The position numbers and the translations under genes are program-made. A stretch of DNA of 64,000 nt, taken from contig NZ_AWFH01000045.1 of the NCBI RefSeq assembly GCF_000682715.1, positions 185,507-249,506 of the forward strand, read 5' to 3'. Positions 38,787-46,430 of the stretch are shown here, piece after piece (positions within the stretch are counted from its first letter, which is position 1; every line of letters starts with the position of its first letter). Below the pieces are notes generated by a model, which saw only the letters and a list, made by a program, of their open reading frames with translations, did no database searches and was not told the origin of the DNA. The DNA is from Hyphomonas atlantica corrig. (GTDB lineage: Bacteria; Pseudomonadota; Alphaproteobacteria; Caulobacterales; Hyphomonadaceae).

Positions 38787-40631
38787 CTATCCTGTCGTCA
38801 GCGCGATTTCCGCGCTCTTGGCCTGCCGTTCCCACATATCAGCATATTTGCCGCCTTTTGACAGCAGGTCTGCATGTGTCCCGCGCTCGATGACCCGTCC
38901 GGCATCAAGAACCAGGATCTCATCTGCGGATTTCACGGTCGACAATCTGTGAGCCACCATCAGTGTGGTGCGCCCCTCTGCGGCCTCATCAAGCGCATCC
39001 TGCACGGCGGCTTCCGTCGCGCTGTCGAGCGCCGAGGTTGCTTCATCCAGCACCAGAATTGAGGGATCCGCCAAGATCACCCGCGCGATACCTACACGCT
39101 GCTTCTCGCCGCCTGACAGCTTCAGTCCCCGCTCGCCGACACGGGTATTCCAGCCTTCCGGCAAGGATTCGATGAAGTCGAGAAGCTGTGCCCGCCGTGC
39201 CGCGTCCCGAAGATCCTCGTCTGACGCATCGGGGCGCGCATAGGCGATGTTCGCGCGGACCGTATCGTTAAAAAGCACCACATCCTGTGGGACCAGCCCC
39301 AACGCCTTGCGCAGCGATTCCTGTGTTAGCGACCGCACATCCTGTCCGTCGACCAGAACCCGCCCGTCATCAACATCGTAGAAGCGGAACAGAAGCTTCA
39401 GCAATGTCGATTTGCCTGCGCCCGATGTCCCGACAAAGGCGATCTTTCGTCCCGGCAAGAGATCAAAGCTAACCCCCTGCACGCCCACCGCGCGTCCCTC
39501 ATGGTGGAATGCCACATCCCGGAATTCGACGTGTCCCTCCGGTTTGGACAGAGGCATTGCGTCGGGCGCATCTGCCACCTCTGTTTTCATCGCAAGGAGG
39601 CCATAGAGTTTTTCGAGATCGACGGCGCCCTGTTTGATCTCTCGCCATGCCCAACCGAGAATGTTGAGCGGCGCATAGAGCGACAGAAGCATCAGCATGA
39701 CAGCGGTAAGATCGCCGACCAGCATGGTGCCCTGAATGACGTTCCAGGCAGACAAGACGAGCACAGCCAGCAAGCCGCCATTCATGATCAGCGCCTGCGT
39801 CGCGTTCAGCAGATACATGGACCGCACGGCGTCGACATAGCGCAGATTATAGGTGCGCATCGCGTCATTGAAGCGACCAGTTTCGCGCCGCTCCGCCGCA
39901 AAGGACTTCACCGTTTCGAAATTGGTCAGAATGTCGACAGATGTCGCGCGGAAATGCGTATCGGCCTCATTCATGCGCCGACGCTGGCGGACACGCCATT
40001 CAGTGATGATCACTGTGGCGATGACGTAGATGATGATCGTGAAAACCGCGATCAGCGAGAGCCTGTAATCATACGCAACGCCAAGTGCGATGGACGCGAG
40101 GATCAGCCTCACAAAAGTCGGGCCGATGTTGAAAGCAAGAAAGCGGATTAGATAGTCAATCGCGCTTGCGCCGCGCTCGATCACACGATTGAGCGCGCCG
40201 GTGCGACGGGTCTGGTGAAAGTTGAGCGACAGGGATTGCGCATGTCCGAACGCATCCACGCTGGCAACACGCTGGGCATCCTGACTGACCGGCGAGAACA
40301 GCCAGTCTCGCGCTTGGGGCAGAGCAGCCGCCAGAAACCGCACTCCGATGCCAATTGCCAGCCACACGGCAGCTGCGCCAAAGGCCGCGGCCTCTCCGCC
40401 CTCCGGGACGGCCTTGTTGATGGCGTGCCCCAACAAGAGCGGCGAAACCACTTCCAGCACTGAGGCCGCCAGCGTCACCAAAATCGCAATCACCATGATC
40501 GGACGCCATTTCGACAATTCCGGCCGGGCGAGCAGCTTCAGGATGCGCAGGATGGAAACTCCAATCCCGCCATCGGCACTTTCAATCTTGTCGGGGTCGG
40601 CGGCGGTATGGGGATTCGTCATTCGCCGCAT
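38787..40631 (-). CDS. Atm1/HMT1-type ABC exporter (fused membrane and ATPase domains)
   Basis: 614 residues: a six-helix membrane domain then an ATPase domain with GTSGAGKST Walker A, LSGGEKQRVGIAR signature and VLDEATSALD Walker B. The segment NFHQTRRTGALNRVIERGA in the first part is diagnostic of the Atm1/HMT1 subfamily, which exports glutathione-linked sulfur or metal compounds. That function is family knowledge. The start is uncertain between ATGs at 40631 and 40622. The downstream partner is the PSD-like gene. Confidence 0.87.
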   Translation of the reverse strand: MRRMTNPHTAADPDKIESADGGIGVSILRILKLLARPELSKWRPIMVIAILVTLAASVLEVVSPLLLGHAINKAVPEGGEAAAFGAAAVWLAIGIGVRFLAAALPQARDWLFSPVSQDAQRVASVDAFGHAQSLSLNFHQTRRTGALNRVIERGASAIDYLIRFLAFNIGPTFVRLILASIALGVAYDYRLSLIAVFTIIIYVIATVIITEWRVRQRRRMNEADTHFRATSVDILTNFETVKSFAAERRETGRFNDAMRTYNLRYVDAVRSMYLLNATQALIMNGGLLAVLVLSAWNVIQGTMLVGDLTAVMLMLLSLYAPLNILGWAWREIKQGAVDLEKLYGLLAMKTEVADAPDAMPLSKPEGHVEFRDVAFHHEGRAVGVQGVSFDLLPGRKIAFVGTSGAGKSTLLKLLFRFYDVDDGRVLVDGQDVRSLTQESLRKALGLVPQDVVLFNDTVRANIAYARPDASDEDLRDAARRAQLLDFIESLPEGWNTRVGERGLKLSGGEKQRVGIARVILADPSILVLDEATSALDSATEAAVQDALDEAAEGRTTLMVAHRLSTVKSADEILVLDAGRVIERGTHADLLSKGGKYADMWERQAKSAEIALTTG

Positions 40632-40774
40632 ATGGGAACAAAAAGGCAGGCGAGCAAACCCTCCTGTGTTGCGCTATGTCGCGAAACGTTCTGAAATTGT
40701 CGCTAATACGCTGAACCGTGGTTTCAGTGGGACATCCATGATCCACGAGACGCACCGATTGAAAGGCCCTATGC

Positions 40775-41338
40775 ATGACGAACATCAAGTCCATCTGCGT
40801 GTACTGCGGAGCATCCGATGATGTTCAGCCCAGCTATATCAAACTGGCGGAGGAACTCGGCCGGGAACTGGCAAAGCGGGACATCCGCATGGTTTATGGC
40901 GGCGGCGGTGTGGGCCTGATGGGCGCGTGCGCCCGCGCCGCGCACGAATCGGCCGGCGATGTGCTCGGGATCATGCCGCGCTTCCTGCTCAGCAAGGAGC
41001 GCATCTATGAGGAAGTCGAGCACCGCATCGTCGACGACATGCACACGCGCAAGCAGATGATGTTTGACGAGTCCGACGCTTTCATCGTGTTGCCGGGCGG
41101 CATCGGAACGCTGGAAGAGGCTGTGGAGATCTTGTCCTGGGCCCGTCTCGGCCTGCACGCAAAGCCAATGGCCTTCCTGGACGAAGACGGATTCTGGTCA
41201 CCCTTCTTCGAACTGATGGAACACATCATCGACGGCAAGTTCACGCCGGCATCCTTCCGCGCGGCACTGGTTCACAGCGACACGCCGCAGGATGCCATTC
41301 AGGCGCTGATGGACAAGGTCATCGTCCTCGGAGAGTAG
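40775..41338 (+). CDS. LOG-family (TIGR00730) nucleoside monophosphate phosphoribohydrolase-like protein
   Basis: 187 residues with a Rossmann fold: CVYCGASDD at the N-terminus, YGGGGVGLMGA, and the catalytic PGGIGTLEE motif with nearby Arg-Lys (HTRKQMMF). LOG family proteins hydrolyse the N-glycosidic bond of nucleotide monophosphates (first known as cytokinin-activating enzymes and later as pyrimidine/purine nucleosidases in bacteria). It is transcribed divergently from the ABC exporter and convergent with secF. Confidence 0.9.
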   Translation: MTNIKSICVYCGASDDVQPSYIKLAEELGRELAKRDIRMVYGGGGVGLMGACARAAHESAGDVLGIMPRFLLSKERIYEEVEHRIVDDMHTRKQMMFDESDAFIVLPGGIGTLEEAVEILSWARLGLHAKPMAFLDEDGFWSPFFELMEHIIDGKFTPASFRAALVHSDTPQDAIQALMDKVIVLGE

Positions 41339-41341
41339 TCT

Positions 41342-42325
41342 CTACCCCTGGAAGCCCGGAACGTCCTCAACCGGCTTCTTCGTCAGATCCATGCCCAAGG
41401 CCAGAACGATGGTCGAGGCGATGAAGATGGACGAATACGTCCCGATCAGGACGCCCCAGATCAGTGCGAAGCTCATGCCGCGCAGGACTGGCCCGCCAAG
41501 GAAGAAGATGGCCAACAGCGCCAGGAGTGTGGTGCCGGAGGTCAGCAAGGTACGCGACAGCGTGCCGTTCAGGGCGAGGTTGATGACCTCCTTGTCCGGC
41601 ATCTTCTTGTATTTGCGCTTCTCCTCGCGGACCCGGTCAAACACAACCACCGTGTCGTTCATCGAATAACCGATGATTGTCAGAAGCGCGGCGATGGTCG
41701 TCAGGTTGAACTCCATCTGCAGGAAAGCAAACACACCAAGCGTGATGATCACATCGTGCGCCAGCGCCGCGACGGCACCGACAGAAAACTGCCATTCGAA
41801 GCGGAACCAGATATAGATCAGCATCAGGACAAGGGCGGCGACCAGCGCCGTGATCCCGTCGCGGAACAGCTCTTGAGACACTTTCGGGCCGACCGAGTCA
41901 TTCCGCAGGATCTGCTCATCGGTAATGCCCAGCGCATCCTTCAGCGTGCTGGTGACCAGTTCATTGGTCGCGCCGGTGGCACGTTCGGCCTGCTCTGCTG
42001 GCGGGAGCGCCTGAAATTCGTCTCCGAGCACAGACGCGTCAGCTTCACCATATTTCACAACCACGATGCTGCGCGCATCTGTGCCGACGGCGCTGTTCAC
42101 ATCTGCGTTGAGCGGCATGGCCGACCGCACCGCTTCGACGGTGATGGTGTCGGTCTGCTCCAGCTCCATCACCGTGCCGCCAGCAAAGTCGACACCGAAA
42201 TTGAGACCGCGCGTCGCGAGGAAGAAGACAGATGACGCAATCAACAAGGATGAGATCACCGCGCCGATCAGGCGCGCGCTCATGAAGCTTACATTCGTCT
42301 GCTGAGGCCAGAGTTTGAGTAGCAT
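41342..42325 (-). CDS. secF: Protein translocase subunit SecF
   Basis: 327 residues with six membrane helices and a large first periplasmic loop. The LNFGVDFAGGTVMELEQ opening, FGPKVSQELFRDG-like block (here SVGPKVSQELFRDG) and GYSMNDTVVVFDRVREE are SecF signatures. It works with SecD to pull preproteins across the membrane using the proton gradient. It directly follows secD (18-base gap). Confidence 0.97.
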   Translation of the reverse strand: MLLKLWPQQTNVSFMSARLIGAVISSLLIASSVFFLATRGLNFGVDFAGGTVMELEQTDTITVEAVRSAMPLNADVNSAVGTDARSIVVVKYGEADASVLGDEFQALPPAEQAERATGATNELVTSTLKDALGITDEQILRNDSVGPKVSQELFRDGITALVAALVLMLIYIWFRFEWQFSVGAVAALAHDVIITLGVFAFLQMEFNLTTIAALLTIIGYSMNDTVVVFDRVREEKRKYKKMPDKEVINLALNGTLSRTLLTSGTTLLALLAIFFLGGPVLRGMSFALIWGVLIGTYSSIFIASTIVLALGMDLTKKPVEDVPGFQG

Positions 42326-42343
42326 GTCGTGTCTCCTCCGGGC

Positions 42344-43951
42344 CTAAACCGCGAGCTTCTTGGGACGGAACGTCTTCAGCCACATCACCGTGAACCAGCG
42401 AGTGACGACGAAGGCCGTGAACACCGAGGTCACGATACCGATGGCCAGGGTGACGGCGAAGCCTTTCACCGGTCCCGAACCGAGAAGGTAAAGTATGATG
42501 GCCGCGATCAGGGTTGTGACGTTCGCATCGAGAATGGTCGAAAAGGCGCGCTCATAGCCGGCCTGAACGGCTGTCAGGGGCGAACGCCCATTGCGTTGTT
42601 CTTCGCGGATACGTTCAAACACCAGCACGTTGGCGTCGACCGCCATACCGATGGTCAGGATGATGCCTGCGATACCCGGCAGGGTCAGCGTCGCGCCAAG
42701 CCCAGAGAGCGCCCCAAGGATCAGAACGATGTTTGCCGCCAGGGACCCAACGGCGAAACCGCCCATCAGACCGTAGGCGATAATCATGAAGATCGCGACA
42801 AGCGCGAGGCCGATCATGGAGGCGCGTGTACCTGCACGGATCGAGTCATGGCCCAGCGTGGCGCTGACCGTGCGCTGATCGAGGAACTGTACCTTGGCCG
42901 GCATTTCACCCGCTTCGATGATGGCCGCCAGATCTTGCGCTTCTTCCTGCGTGAAGTCGCCGGTGATGCGAACATTGCCGCCTGGAATTGGCTCATTGAT
43001 GCGAGGGGCCGACATGATCACATCGTCCAGGACAATGGCAAACAACTTGCCGGAATTGTTGCGGGTCGTGTCGTAGAATTTCCGCGCGCCATTGCTGTTG
43101 AGGCGGAAATTAATCTGAGGTCGATTGCCCTCATCAAAACCCTGGGCAGCATTGGCAATGTCTGCGCCGGTGACTTCGGGAATGTTGCGCACCAGCAGTG
43201 GCCCGGTGGTCGGGCCTTCCAGCAGCCGATACCCCGCCCGAGGCACCCCGGCTTGAGCCGACGTAATGGCCGACGGGCTGTTGTCGACCAGATTGAAGGT
43301 CATCTTTCCGTCGCGGCTGAGCAGGTCTTTCAGGCGCTGCGGGTCAGGTTCGCCCGGCGCTTCCAGGATGATCCGGTCATTGCCCTGTGGAGTGATTGCG
43401 ATTTCCGAAACGCCATCCGGATCGACCCGGCGGCGGACGATTGTCATCGTCTTGCCAAGCGCGTCCTTCATCAGCGCCTCTTCGGACGCTGCAGGCACGG
43501 TCACGAGAATGCGGTCCGTCCCCAATGCTTCGATTTCATATGTCTTGGCGCCGCCGATGGCACCTTCGACATTGCTGTTCAGTTTGCGGATGCGGCTCAG
43601 GGCTTCATCCATCGGGAAATTACCTTCGGCGTCCGGGCGCGTCAGTTTGATTTCCAGCTGGCGACCGCTGATCTCCGGCAGGTGTCCAATACGCTCGGAC
43701 GGCGCAACATTGCTGAGCGCGCTGCGCACATCGCCTGCAAACACTTCCAGCCGGTTCGCAATCACCTCATCCGGGTTGATCTCCATCATCAGATAGACAC
43801 CGCCCTGAAGGTCGAGGCCGAGATTGACGCCCTTCTTCGGCATGAAGCCCGGCGCGTTGTCCATATTGGCAACGTTTGGCAGGGCCATCACGACGCCCCA
43901 TGCCAGTGTCAGGAGAACGAGAGCGACTTTCCACGGTGGAAACTGAAGCAT
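42344..43951 (-). CDS. secD: Protein translocase subunit SecD
   Basis: 535 residues with LGLDLQGGVYLMMEI at the first helix end, a large periplasmic P1 domain, DPQRLKDLLSRDGKMTFNLV and the C-terminal helical bundle with GMAVDANVLVFERIREE. All are standard for SecD. The order yajC-secD-secF reads right to left here and spans 41.3-44.4 kb. Confidence 0.97.
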   Translation of the reverse strand: MLQFPPWKVALVLLTLAWGVVMALPNVANMDNAPGFMPKKGVNLGLDLQGGVYLMMEINPDEVIANRLEVFAGDVRSALSNVAPSERIGHLPEISGRQLEIKLTRPDAEGNFPMDEALSRIRKLNSNVEGAIGGAKTYEIEALGTDRILVTVPAASEEALMKDALGKTMTIVRRRVDPDGVSEIAITPQGNDRIILEAPGEPDPQRLKDLLSRDGKMTFNLVDNSPSAITSAQAGVPRAGYRLLEGPTTGPLLVRNIPEVTGADIANAAQGFDEGNRPQINFRLNSNGARKFYDTTRNNSGKLFAIVLDDVIMSAPRINEPIPGGNVRITGDFTQEEAQDLAAIIEAGEMPAKVQFLDQRTVSATLGHDSIRAGTRASMIGLALVAIFMIIAYGLMGGFAVGSLAANIVLILGALSGLGATLTLPGIAGIILTIGMAVDANVLVFERIREEQRNGRSPLTAVQAGYERAFSTILDANVTTLIAAIILYLLGSGPVKGFAVTLAIGIVTSVFTAFVVTRWFTVMWLKTFRPKKLAV

Positions 43952-43999
43952 GCGGGAATCCTTGTCATGCAGCGGGCCGACTTTCGGCCCTGCAAGCGC

Positions 44000-44371
44000 T
44001 TAGTCGTTGGCGGCAACCGGCTGATTCTTGCCGCGCACATCAATCACCATCTGCTTGATGATCTGCACGCGCACGCCATCGGCCAGCTCAACGGTGATTT
44101 CATCATCGCCCGGCTTGGTCACCTTGCCGACGAGGCCACCTGAAGTGACGATTGTATCGCCTTTCTTGATGCCCTCGATCAGCGCCTTGTGCTTTTTCGC
44201 GCGCTGTTGCTGTGGGCGGATCAGCAGGAAGTAGAAGATCAGGATCAGAGGCAGGAACAGCAGAACCTGGCTCATGATGCTGGGGCCTGCGGCGCTTGGA
44301 GCGGCCTGAGCGAAAGCTGGCAGGGTTGCAGCAGCGGCAACTGCAGTCAGCGTGGCAAGTCTGGTCAGCAT
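44000..44371 (-). CDS. yajC: Preprotein translocase accessory subunit YajC
   Basis: 123 residues from the ATG at 44371, which has GGGAGAACACC upstream; the longer open frame upstream is not convincing coding sequence. There is a signal-like N-terminus, a single membrane helix (VLLFLPLILIFYFLLIRP), and the cytoplasmic QQQRAKKHKALIEGIKKGDTIVTSGGLVGKV domain characteristic of YajC. It associates with SecDF. The N-terminal signal-like segment before the helix is longer than in E. coli YajC. Confidence 0.94.
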   Translation of the reverse strand: MLTRLATLTAVAAAATLPAFAQAAPSAAGPSIMSQVLLFLPLILIFYFLLIRPQQQRAKKHKALIEGIKKGDTIVTSGGLVGKVTKPGDDEITVELADGVRVQIIKQMVIDVRGKNQPVAAND

Positions 44372-44465
44372 GTGGTGTTCTCCCGTAGACCCCTGAAAAT
44401 GTGTTGCTCCTATAGCTGTGGGCAGTTGCATTGGCAAACAAGCCCTGCAGATGAAACAACCGACA

Positions 44466-45119
44466 TCAAAGGGCGCGGGAACGCCCCTCCACAAGCATGG
44501 GCAGGTCGTGGGCAAGGCCAGACCACTTTTCCGTGCCATCTGGCGTAATTCTCGCGATCTGCTGGCGGCCATCCTTTACCATCGGCGCGACCACGAATCC
44601 CTCCGGATTCAACTGGTCGAACAGGGTCTGCGGCACATGCTGGATCACGGAGGTGAACAGGATGCGATCATACGGCCCGCGCTCGGCCCAGCCTTCCAGT
44701 CCGTCCCCATGCCGCACGGCCAGATTGTCGAGCCCGAGCTTCACAATCCGCTGGCGGGCATGATCTGTCAGGCGATTGTAACGCTCCACGCCGAACACAT
44801 CCGCTGCGAGATACCCGGCCAAAGCGGCGATATAGCCAGAGCCGACACCGATCAGCAGGACGCGCGCCTCTTTCTGACGCCCCAGCGCGAGCGCCTGTAG
44901 CAGCTGGCCGATGGCCGCCGGTCTCGGAATGGTCTGGCCGCACGGTATGGGCAGCGCGCAATCGGCAAAGGCGAGCTGTTTCAGCTCCGGATCATCAACG
45001 AAGGCGCCGCGGTCAATCGTCTCCATCGCGCCGAGGACCGCGTCATCCGTTACCCCTTCCTGGCGGAGACGCAGGACGAGGCGGGCGGCGCGGAACGGGT
45101 CGACGGTCAGTTCTTCCAT
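44466..45119 (-). CDS. pcm: Protein-L-isoaspartate O-methyltransferase
   Basis: About 217 residues. The AdoMet-binding motif LLIGVGSGYIAALAGYLA, the ALPIPCGQTIPRPAAIGQLLQAL region and the HGDGLEGWAERGPYDRILFT block are as in Pcm. It repairs isoaspartyl residues in aged proteins. It overlaps the surE 3' end by 13 bases, so the two are cotranscribed. GTG at 45128 is an alternative start. Confidence 0.92.
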   Translation of the reverse strand: MEELTVDPFRAARLVLRLRQEGVTDDAVLGAMETIDRGAFVDDPELKQLAFADCALPIPCGQTIPRPAAIGQLLQALALGRQKEARVLLIGVGSGYIAALAGYLAADVFGVERYNRLTDHARQRIVKLGLDNLAVRHGDGLEGWAERGPYDRILFTSVIQHVPQTLFDQLNPEGFVVAPMVKDGRQQIARITPDGTEKWSGLAHDLPMLVEGRSRAL

Positions 45120-45868
45120 GACTCCCACAGCGTCTGGAGGAACGCGTCGTGCGTCAAGTCCACATGAAGCGGTGAGATCGAGACATAGCCATCATAGATC
45201 GCCCGCAAATCGGTGCCCTCATCCGGCTTGGATAGCTTTCCCTTGTAGCCGATCCAGTAATAATCATTGCCGCGCAAATCTTCGCGGCGATCTGTATGAA
45301 TGATGGATTCGTCGCGGAAACCCTGACGGGTGATCTGGATGCCCTTCACATCATCGGGCTCCACATCCGGGAAGTTCACATTCATCACGACATCATCCGG
45401 CCAGCGCATGTCTATCAGCGGTTTGATCGCCCGGCTGCCCCAGGCGCGGGCCGTATCCCAAGGCAGGGAGCCGCGCTCACGAAAGCTCTGCGACTGGCTG
45501 AGCGCAATGGATGGAATGCCCAATTGCATACCGAACAGGGCGGCCGCGATGGTGCCGGAAAAGCTGGTGTCTTCTGCGATGTTCTGACCGCGATTGACGC
45601 CGGACAGCACGAGGTCTGGCTTCTCCGGCATCAGATTCTGAGTTGCCAGCAACACGCAGTCTGACGGTGTGCCTGCCACAGCCCAGGCCTTCTCGCCCAC
45701 CTCGCGCGTGCGCACAGGATGGGTCAGCGAGATCGCGCGGCCCTTGCCGGATTGTTCCTCCTCCGGCGCGGCGATCCAGACATCATCGGAAATCTCCCGC
45801 GCAATATCTTCCAGCACGGCCAGCCCCGGCGCGTTGATGCCATCATCATTGGTCAGGAGGATTCTCAT
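45107..45868 (-). CDS. surE: 5'/3'-nucleotidase SurE
   Basis: 253 residues, starting MRILLTNDDGINAPG with the metal-binding DD motif, and with the SGVNRGQNIAEDTSFSGTIAAALFG segment typical of SurE. It dephosphorylates nucleoside monophosphates and exopolyphosphate under stress. In related genomes surE directly follows serS; here a 560-base insertion (the DUF559 unit) separates them. Confidence 0.95.
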   Translation of the reverse strand: MRILLTNDDGINAPGLAVLEDIAREISDDVWIAAPEEEQSGKGRAISLTHPVRTREVGEKAWAVAGTPSDCVLLATQNLMPEKPDLVLSGVNRGQNIAEDTSFSGTIAAALFGMQLGIPSIALSQSQSFRERGSLPWDTARAWGSRAIKPLIDMRWPDDVVMNVNFPDVEPDDVKGIQITRQGFRDESIIHTDRREDLRGNDYYWIGYKGKLSKPDEGTDLRAIYDGYVSISPLHVDLTHDAFLQTLWESWKN

Positions 45869-45890
45869 ACTTGCCTTGCTCCGCGTTCAA

Positions 45891-45935
45891 TCCTCCCCCC
45901 GCTTGCGGGGGAGGTGCCCGAAGGGCGGAGGGGGC
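45891..45935 (+). repeat. REP-like palindromic repeat, copy L
   Basis: 45 bases starting TCCTCCCCC and ending GGAGGGGGC. The first half forms the hairpin CCTCCCCC...GGGGGAGG around GCTTGC; the second contains GCCC-GAA-GGGC. The inverted copy (46311-46355) is nearly identical with about five differences. Confidence 0.85.
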
Positions 45936-45937
45936 AC

Positions 45938-46309
45938 TCATTCTTCGGTTACGTTTTGATTCCGCAACTGAAGAAGCACACCGTCCAACACGCCTTCAAG
46001 ATTGTCATACACGTCGTTATTCCAGACCCGGTGAACATGCCACCCCTTCGCCTGCAGGAAGGCAGTTCGCCGCATATCATGAGCGATTTGGTGGTCTTCA
46101 GAATGGGTGTCTCCATCCACTTCCACCAGCAGCCTTGCATCAACGCATGCGAAATCCGCGATGAACGGCCCGACCGGAACCTGACGCCGAAACCGATACC
46201 CTGCCAGCTGACGCCGACGTAGGTGCTGCCACAGAATAACTTCTGCCCGGGTCATAGTCCGGCGTAACCGGCGCGCCTGCTTGATGGTGAGCTTTTCGTT
46301 GTCCCGCAT
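45938..46309 (-). CDS. DUF559 (Vsr-like) endonuclease-domain protein
   Basis: 123 residues of a complete DUF559 domain, a distant relative of Vsr very-short-patch repair endonucleases with a PD-(D/E)XK-like fold. The family pattern is intact: RRTMTRAEVILWQHLRRRQL with Glu23, VGPFIADFACV with Asp52, and LLVEVDGDTH with Glu64/Asp66/His69; these residues likely form the metal site. Function in cells is not known; genes of this family are often found beside short palindromic repeats in alphaproteobacteria. Start at ATG 46309, after GGAGGGGGAA. It is enclosed by inverted repeats and interrupts the serS-surE neighbourhood. Confidence 0.88.
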   Translation of the reverse strand: MRDNEKLTIKQARRLRRTMTRAEVILWQHLRRRQLAGYRFRRQVPVGPFIADFACVDARLLVEVDGDTHSEDHQIAHDMRRTAFLQAKGWHVHRVWNNDVYDNLEGVLDGVLLQLRNQNVTEE

Positions 46310-46310
46310 T

Positions 46311-46355
46311 TCCCCCTCCGCCCTGTCGGGCACCTCCCCCGTGAACGGGGGAGGA
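46311..46355 (-). repeat. REP-like palindromic repeat, copy A (inverted)
   Basis: Reverse-complement copy of repeat L, ending GGAGGA on the plus strand. It lies immediately before the DUF559 start and provides its ribosome site. It carries the hairpin CCTCCCCC/GGGGGAGG around GTGAAC. Confidence 0.85.
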
Positions 46356-46379
46356 TATCATGCCGCGCGTACCGTTTCA

Positions 46380-46430
46380 TCCTCCCCCGCTTGCGGGGGA
46401 GGTGGGCCGCGCCAGCGGGTAGGAGGGGGC
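46380..46430 (+). repeat. REP-like palindromic repeat, copy B, abutting the serS stop
   Basis: 51 bases in the same orientation as copy L, starting TCCTCCCCC, with stem CCTCCCCC-GC-TT-GC-GGGGGAGG, then a divergent GC-rich middle, ending AGGAGGGGGC. It ends exactly at the serS stop codon (46431). It probably forms a strong hairpin in the serS message. Confidence 0.85.

Larger units (their letters stand above)
45891..46355 (-). mobile_element. Compact DUF559 unit bounded by inverted palindromic repeats
   Basis: A 465-base unit in which the DUF559 gene fills the space between two roughly 45-base repeats in inverted orientation (45891-45935 and 46311-46355). The left repeat ends two bases before the gene's stop triplet (minus-strand view), and the right repeat supplies the ribosome-site-like GGAGGGGG just before the start codon. 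Each repeat begins TCCTCCCCC and ends GGAGGGGGC and contains palindromic hairpins. This is interpreted as a REP-like or mini-transposon-like unit; no target-site duplication was demonstrated, and its mobility is unproven. Confidence 0.5.

Noticed and set aside
42329..44143. A 604-codon open frame on the plus strand opposite secD
   Set aside because: Shadow of secD codon bias; composition rich in His, Arg and Gln as typical of antisense frames.
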